Assembly (NCBI GenBank): GCA_031287975.1
Contig: JAITSF010000042.1
Coordinates: 1 to 6,003 of the forward strand
DNA length: 6,003 bases
Origin: Candidatus Nomurabacteria bacterium
GTDB taxonomy: Bacteria > Patescibacteriota > Saccharimonadia > Saccharimonadales > Saccharimonadaceae
Direction: 5' to 3'
Shown here: positions 5,179-6,003 of the stretch, in pieces
How positions within the stretch are numbered: the first letter of the stretch is position 1
Layout: each line of letters starts with the position of its first letter
Made by a program: the position numbers and the translations under genes
Notes under the pieces: model-generated
Database searches by the model: none
What the model was told of the DNA's origin: nothing
What the model saw: only the letters and a program-made list of their open reading frames with translations

Positions 5179-6003
5179 TCATAAATCTATCAGCGTGCGG
5201 TGTTGTAGATAGTCATTTAAGAAATCGTTATATATTTTTAGTTTTGCGACTATCTCTGCTATATAATTAGCGACACTCGTTATCTCGCTTGAAGTAACTA
5301 AATCTTTTGAATTACCAGTATCATCTAGGTTTGAAAGATAATAATTAATATATGGTGATACCCAATCTGTGTCATTAGGACAATCTCGAGCTATTTGTTG
5401 AAGAAGTGTTGCCTTATAGAGTGTCCCACCAGCGCTATCACTACAACTCGTCAACCTGGAGAGACCATATACTTCGTTTATAGTGGTATGACCATCCATA
5501 TTCAAATCTAAACTTGCCCTGTAAACATCTCTCCTCTCCACAGCCTCTCGACCATCCACCAGTTTCAATGTGTAGATACCATAAAAGGCTTGTGGTGTAT
5601 TTGTCGCGAACAAATCAGCAAAACTACCAGCATCACTATCATCGCTAACATTATAATATGCAACTGACAATCCGTTGTTGTTAACGTCAATATCGCCTAG
5701 TTGGTAACTGGTTCCGGTGGCTGGGTCATATCCTGTAGCAGCGTCAACCGGTGTACCATAAGCGCTATATGTGCCATCACTCAGGTCGATGGTAGCGCCG
5801 TAAACTGTGCCGATGTTGTTTCCACCGTTAAGGTGAATTTCGAGTGGTGGCTCAGGCACCTCAGCCCCTATGGCAGTATAAGTTATAGTAGTCTTATACT
5901 CCCCCGCAATAGTACCTAATGTCAACCTAGCCCCATAATAAGCCCTAAAACTAGTCAACGGTGCAGGACTTCCCCCCAAAGCCTTATCAGTCGTATAAAC
6001 AGT
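5179..6003 (-). CDS. Putative exported surface protein, C-terminal part, with EF-hand/dockerin-like calcium loops; 5' end outside window
   Basis: The frame is open to the right edge. A TTG at 5979 could serve as a start, but eight in-frame codons precede it in the window and there is no signal peptide or clear ribosome site, so I read this as the last 274 residues of a longer protein. The first visible segment ends in AGEYKTTITYTAIG (about 5871-5912), similar to the closing strand of Ig-like repeats in bacterial surface proteins. Next comes a Gly/Asn/Asp/Tyr-rich region containing DIDVNNNG. DLNMDGHTTINE (5473-5508) fits the EF-hand pattern D-x-N-x-D-G-...-E and is followed by a dockerin-like helix VYGLSRL. 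A weaker match, LVTSSEITSVANYI, lies downstream, and two cysteines lie between them. There is no C-terminal anchor motif or membrane helix. The gene ends TGA-TAG. Codon use is unlike the neighbours (many AGG, AGA and ATA). I do not recognise a specific family; adhesin or binding roles are guesses. Confidence 0.72.
   Translation of the reverse strand, partial: TVYTTDKALGGSPAPLTSFRAYYGARLTLGTIAGEYKTTITYTAIGAEVPEPPLEIHLNGGNNIGTVYGATIDLSDGTYSAYGTPVDAATGYDPATGTSYQLGDIDVNNNGLSVAYYNVSDDSDAGSFADLFATNTPQAFYGIYTLKLVDGREAVERRDVYRASLDLNMDGHTTINEVYGLSRLTSCSDSAGGTLYKATLLQQIARDCPNDTDWVSPYINYYLSNLDDTGNSKDLVTSSEITSVANYIAEIVAKLKIYNDFLNDYLQHRTLIDL
5473..5508 (-). other. EF-hand-type calcium-binding loop in the surface protein
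   Basis: The twelve encoded residues are DLNMDGHTTINE: Asp, Asn and Asp at loop positions 1, 3 and 5, Gly at 6 and Glu at 12, as in canonical EF-hands. The following VYGLSRL resembles the helix after a dockerin loop. Calcium binding is inferred from the pattern only. Confidence 0.6.

Noticed and set aside
5207..5255. Inverted repeat AGATAGTC/GACTATCT.
   Set aside because: The stem is 8 base pairs with a 33-base loop, lies inside the minus-strand coding region and is AT-rich without a T-run. It is probably chance.
5701..5919. Plus-strand open frame of 72 codons.
   Set aside because: It lies opposite the minus-strand surface protein gene, shows no motif and has no ribosome site.
1..6003. Alternative genetic code with UGA as glycine.
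   Set aside because: The long genes are free of in-frame UGA, and the one gene ending in UGA has a second stop (UAG) right after it.
1..6003. tRNA, rRNA, riboswitch, CRISPR array, insertion sequence or replication origin.
   Set aside because: Gaps between genes are at most 39 bases and I saw no spaced repeats, cloverleaf-like segments, transposase motifs or DnaA-box clusters.

Overview
The window looks like a chromosomal cell-envelope and division locus from a Patescibacteria/CPR-type bacterium, most probably Candidatus Saccharibacteria (TM7). This is inferred from gene content and order: an FtsA/PilM-like actin-family ATPase, a bitopic protein with a baseplate-J-like extracellular region, RuvX, MltG and a LysM-CHAP protein. 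Coding density is very high, and the bitopic protein resembles proteins typical of this group. No long gene has an in-frame UGA, and the last gene ends in UGA followed directly by UAG. UGA is therefore a stop here, which argues against the Gracilibacteria/SR1 code. No database search was possible.

Layout. Positions 1-969 (+) are the 3' part of an FtsA/PilM-family ATPase gene whose start lies outside the window. Two bases later, 972-2588 (+) encodes a 538-residue membrane-anchored protein. Its stop codon abuts the ATG of ruvX (2589-3008), which overlaps mltG (2998-4053) by 11 bases. These four genes look like one translationally coupled unit, with a possible internal promoter near 909-917. After a 39-base gap holding a strong extended -10 promoter, 4093-5169 (+) encodes a membrane-anchored LysM-LysM-CHAP peptidoglycan hydrolase. 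Nine bases further on, a convergent gene on the minus strand (5179 to the right edge) encodes the C-terminal part of what looks like a large exported surface protein with EF-hand/dockerin-like calcium loops.

How the genes fit together. An actin-like ATPase at the membrane could pair with the cytoplasmic tail of the next gene's bitopic protein, in the way PilM pairs with PilN. MltG and the CHAP protein act on peptidoglycan, the first normally terminating glycan strands and the second cutting peptides or cross-bridges. RuvX is the only non-envelope member.

Main oddities. RuvX has Ala where the family's first catalytic Asp sits. MltG has Gly where the family's catalytic Glu sits, and it carries two C-terminal cysteine pairs. 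The CHAP domain has Asp in place of the usual Glu. The CHAP gene's promoter implies an almost leaderless mRNA. Codon use changes sharply at the convergent gene. I see no RNA genes, CRISPR arrays, insertion sequences or origins, and no non-coding stretch longer than 39 bases.
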